Below are positions 14,146 to 14,577 of a DNA stretch of 14,577 nt, piece by piece; the first letter of the stretch is position 1, and every line of letters starts with the position of its first letter. The position numbers and the translations under genes are program-made. The DNA is taken from the NCBI GenBank assembly GCA_027488495.1, contig JAIYBO010000159.1:1-14577 (forward strand). Direction: 5' to 3'. The stretch comes from Bacteroidota bacterium (GTDB lineage: Bacteria; Bacteroidota; Bacteroidia; NS11-12g; UBA955). The notes under the pieces are model-generated. The model saw nothing but the letters and a program-made list of their open reading frames with translations. It had not been told where the DNA came from and did no database searches.

Positions 14146-14577
14146 ATGAAATCATCCTTACTACTTGCAATTTTCAGTCTTTTTTCGTATATTAATCTTT
14201 GCGCTCAAGGACAAACCAAAGATACCACAGCCCCAGTAAACACTGAGAAAATTGGCGAAGTCACCATCAAACAAAATCGCCTCAAAGAGAAGCTCAAAGA
14301 ATCTCCCCTCACGGTAGAAAGCATGGGTGCCCAAAGCATCCGCGAAACCCCCGCATCAGATTTTTACGAAGCCCTCGGCCACCTAAAAGGTGTAGATGTT
14401 ACCAGCGCCAGCCTCGGTTTCCGAATTGTAAACACCCGCGGCTTCAACAGCACCAGTCCAGTAAGAACGCTGCAAGTGATCGATGGGGTGGATAACCAAT
14501 CTCCCGGACTCAACTTCTCCCTTGGCAACTTCCTAGGAGCCAGTGAGTTGGATGTCATAAACCAAGAAATCGTTGTG
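14146..14577 (+). CDS. TonB-dependent outer-membrane receptor, N-terminal 144 residues; 3' end lies outside the window
   Basis: Start of a ligand-gated outer-membrane transporter powered by TonB-ExbB-ExbD. Residues 1-20 form a signal peptide: a Lys near the start, a hydrophobic core (LLLAIFSLFSY), and a likely signal peptidase I cut after LCA, before QGQ. A short Thr/Pro-rich segment follows. EKIGEVTIKQNRLKEKLKES (34-53) then resembles the TonB-box region leading into the plug. The plug has SPLTVESMGAQSIRE, FYEALGHLKGVDV and RGFNSTSPVRTLQVIDGVDN (98-117), all typical. There is no room for the N-terminal carboxypeptidase-regulatory-like domain of SusC proteins, so this is more like siderophore, cobalamin or metal receptors, but the ligand cannot be told. 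The frame is open to the window edge, so it is cut, not broken. Confidence 0.92.
   Translation, partial: MKSSLLLAIFSLFSYINLCAQGQTKDTTAPVNTEKIGEVTIKQNRLKEKLKESPLTVESMGAQSIRETPASDFYEALGHLKGVDVTSASLGFRIVNTRGFNSTSPVRTLQVIDGVDNQSPGLNFSLGNFLGASELDVINQEIVV

Noticed and set aside
14146..14208. Lipoprotein signal (lipobox) at the N-terminus of the TonB receptor
   Set aside because: The residues before the Cys (INL) do not fit a lipobox; LCA followed by QGQ fits signal peptidase I, as usual for these receptors.
1..14577. Mobile element, defence island, CRISPR or tRNA genes
   Set aside because: I read both strands and saw no transposase, integrase, terminal repeats, spaced direct repeats or cloverleaf; the gene content is housekeeping plus a sugar-nucleotide cassette.

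Overview
The window looks like chromosomal DNA of a member of the Bacteroidota. The evidence is: promoter -7 boxes of the TAnnTTTG type in front of several genes, little or no Shine-Dalgarno sequence, a fused alpha/beta E1 subunit of a branched-chain-type 2-oxoacid dehydrogenase, a 1058-residue DUF2723 membrane protein, a small Gre-like protein family typical of this phylum, and a TonB-dependent receptor at the right edge. I cannot place it below phylum. The window is densely coding: no gene-free stretch exceeds about 120 bases. I see no rRNA, tRNA, CRISPR array, insertion sequence, integrase or phage gene.

Layout, left to right. Positions 1-8736 form one long minus-strand block, transcribed right to left: gltX (glutamyl-tRNA synthetase), a DUF2723/GT117-like multi-pass membrane protein, rlmB (23S rRNA ribose methyltransferase), a WbpE-like DegT aminotransferase, ugd (UDP-glucose 6-dehydrogenase) and the start of uxs (UDP-glucuronate decarboxylase), which runs off the left edge. 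The last three are packed with a 5-nt gap and then a 4-nt overlap. They form a sugar-nucleotide cassette (UDP-glucose to UDP-glucuronate to UDP-xylose, plus an amino-sugar aminotransferase), probably the start of a surface-polysaccharide locus that continues leftward.

At 8737-8768 a short divergent promoter region separates gltX from a plus-strand yqeY-type gene. It is followed convergently by a minus-strand pair: ribBA (entry enzymes of riboflavin synthesis), then a flavin-reductase-like FMN protein. Divergent from ribBA is a plus-strand Gre-like small protein. The 80-nt region between them holds a 32-bp near-perfect palindrome that ends on the A of the small gene's start codon and is centred on its only -7-like box. 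Convergent to the Gre-like gene is a 681-residue fused E1 dehydrogenase. Divergent from that gene, at the right edge, is the N-terminal 144 residues of a TonB-dependent outer-membrane receptor.

Most genes are housekeeping (translation, rRNA modification, flavin synthesis, branched-chain 2-oxoacid oxidation). I see no clear new defence or mobile system. The points most worth checking are regulatory: the palindrome at the Gre-like gene, the mirrored gltX/yqeY promoters that imply near-leaderless mRNAs, the GC-rich hairpin just before rlmB, and a small dyad inside the receptor promoter. The WbpE-like aminotransferase next to ugd/uxs without its usual partners is a metabolic question.
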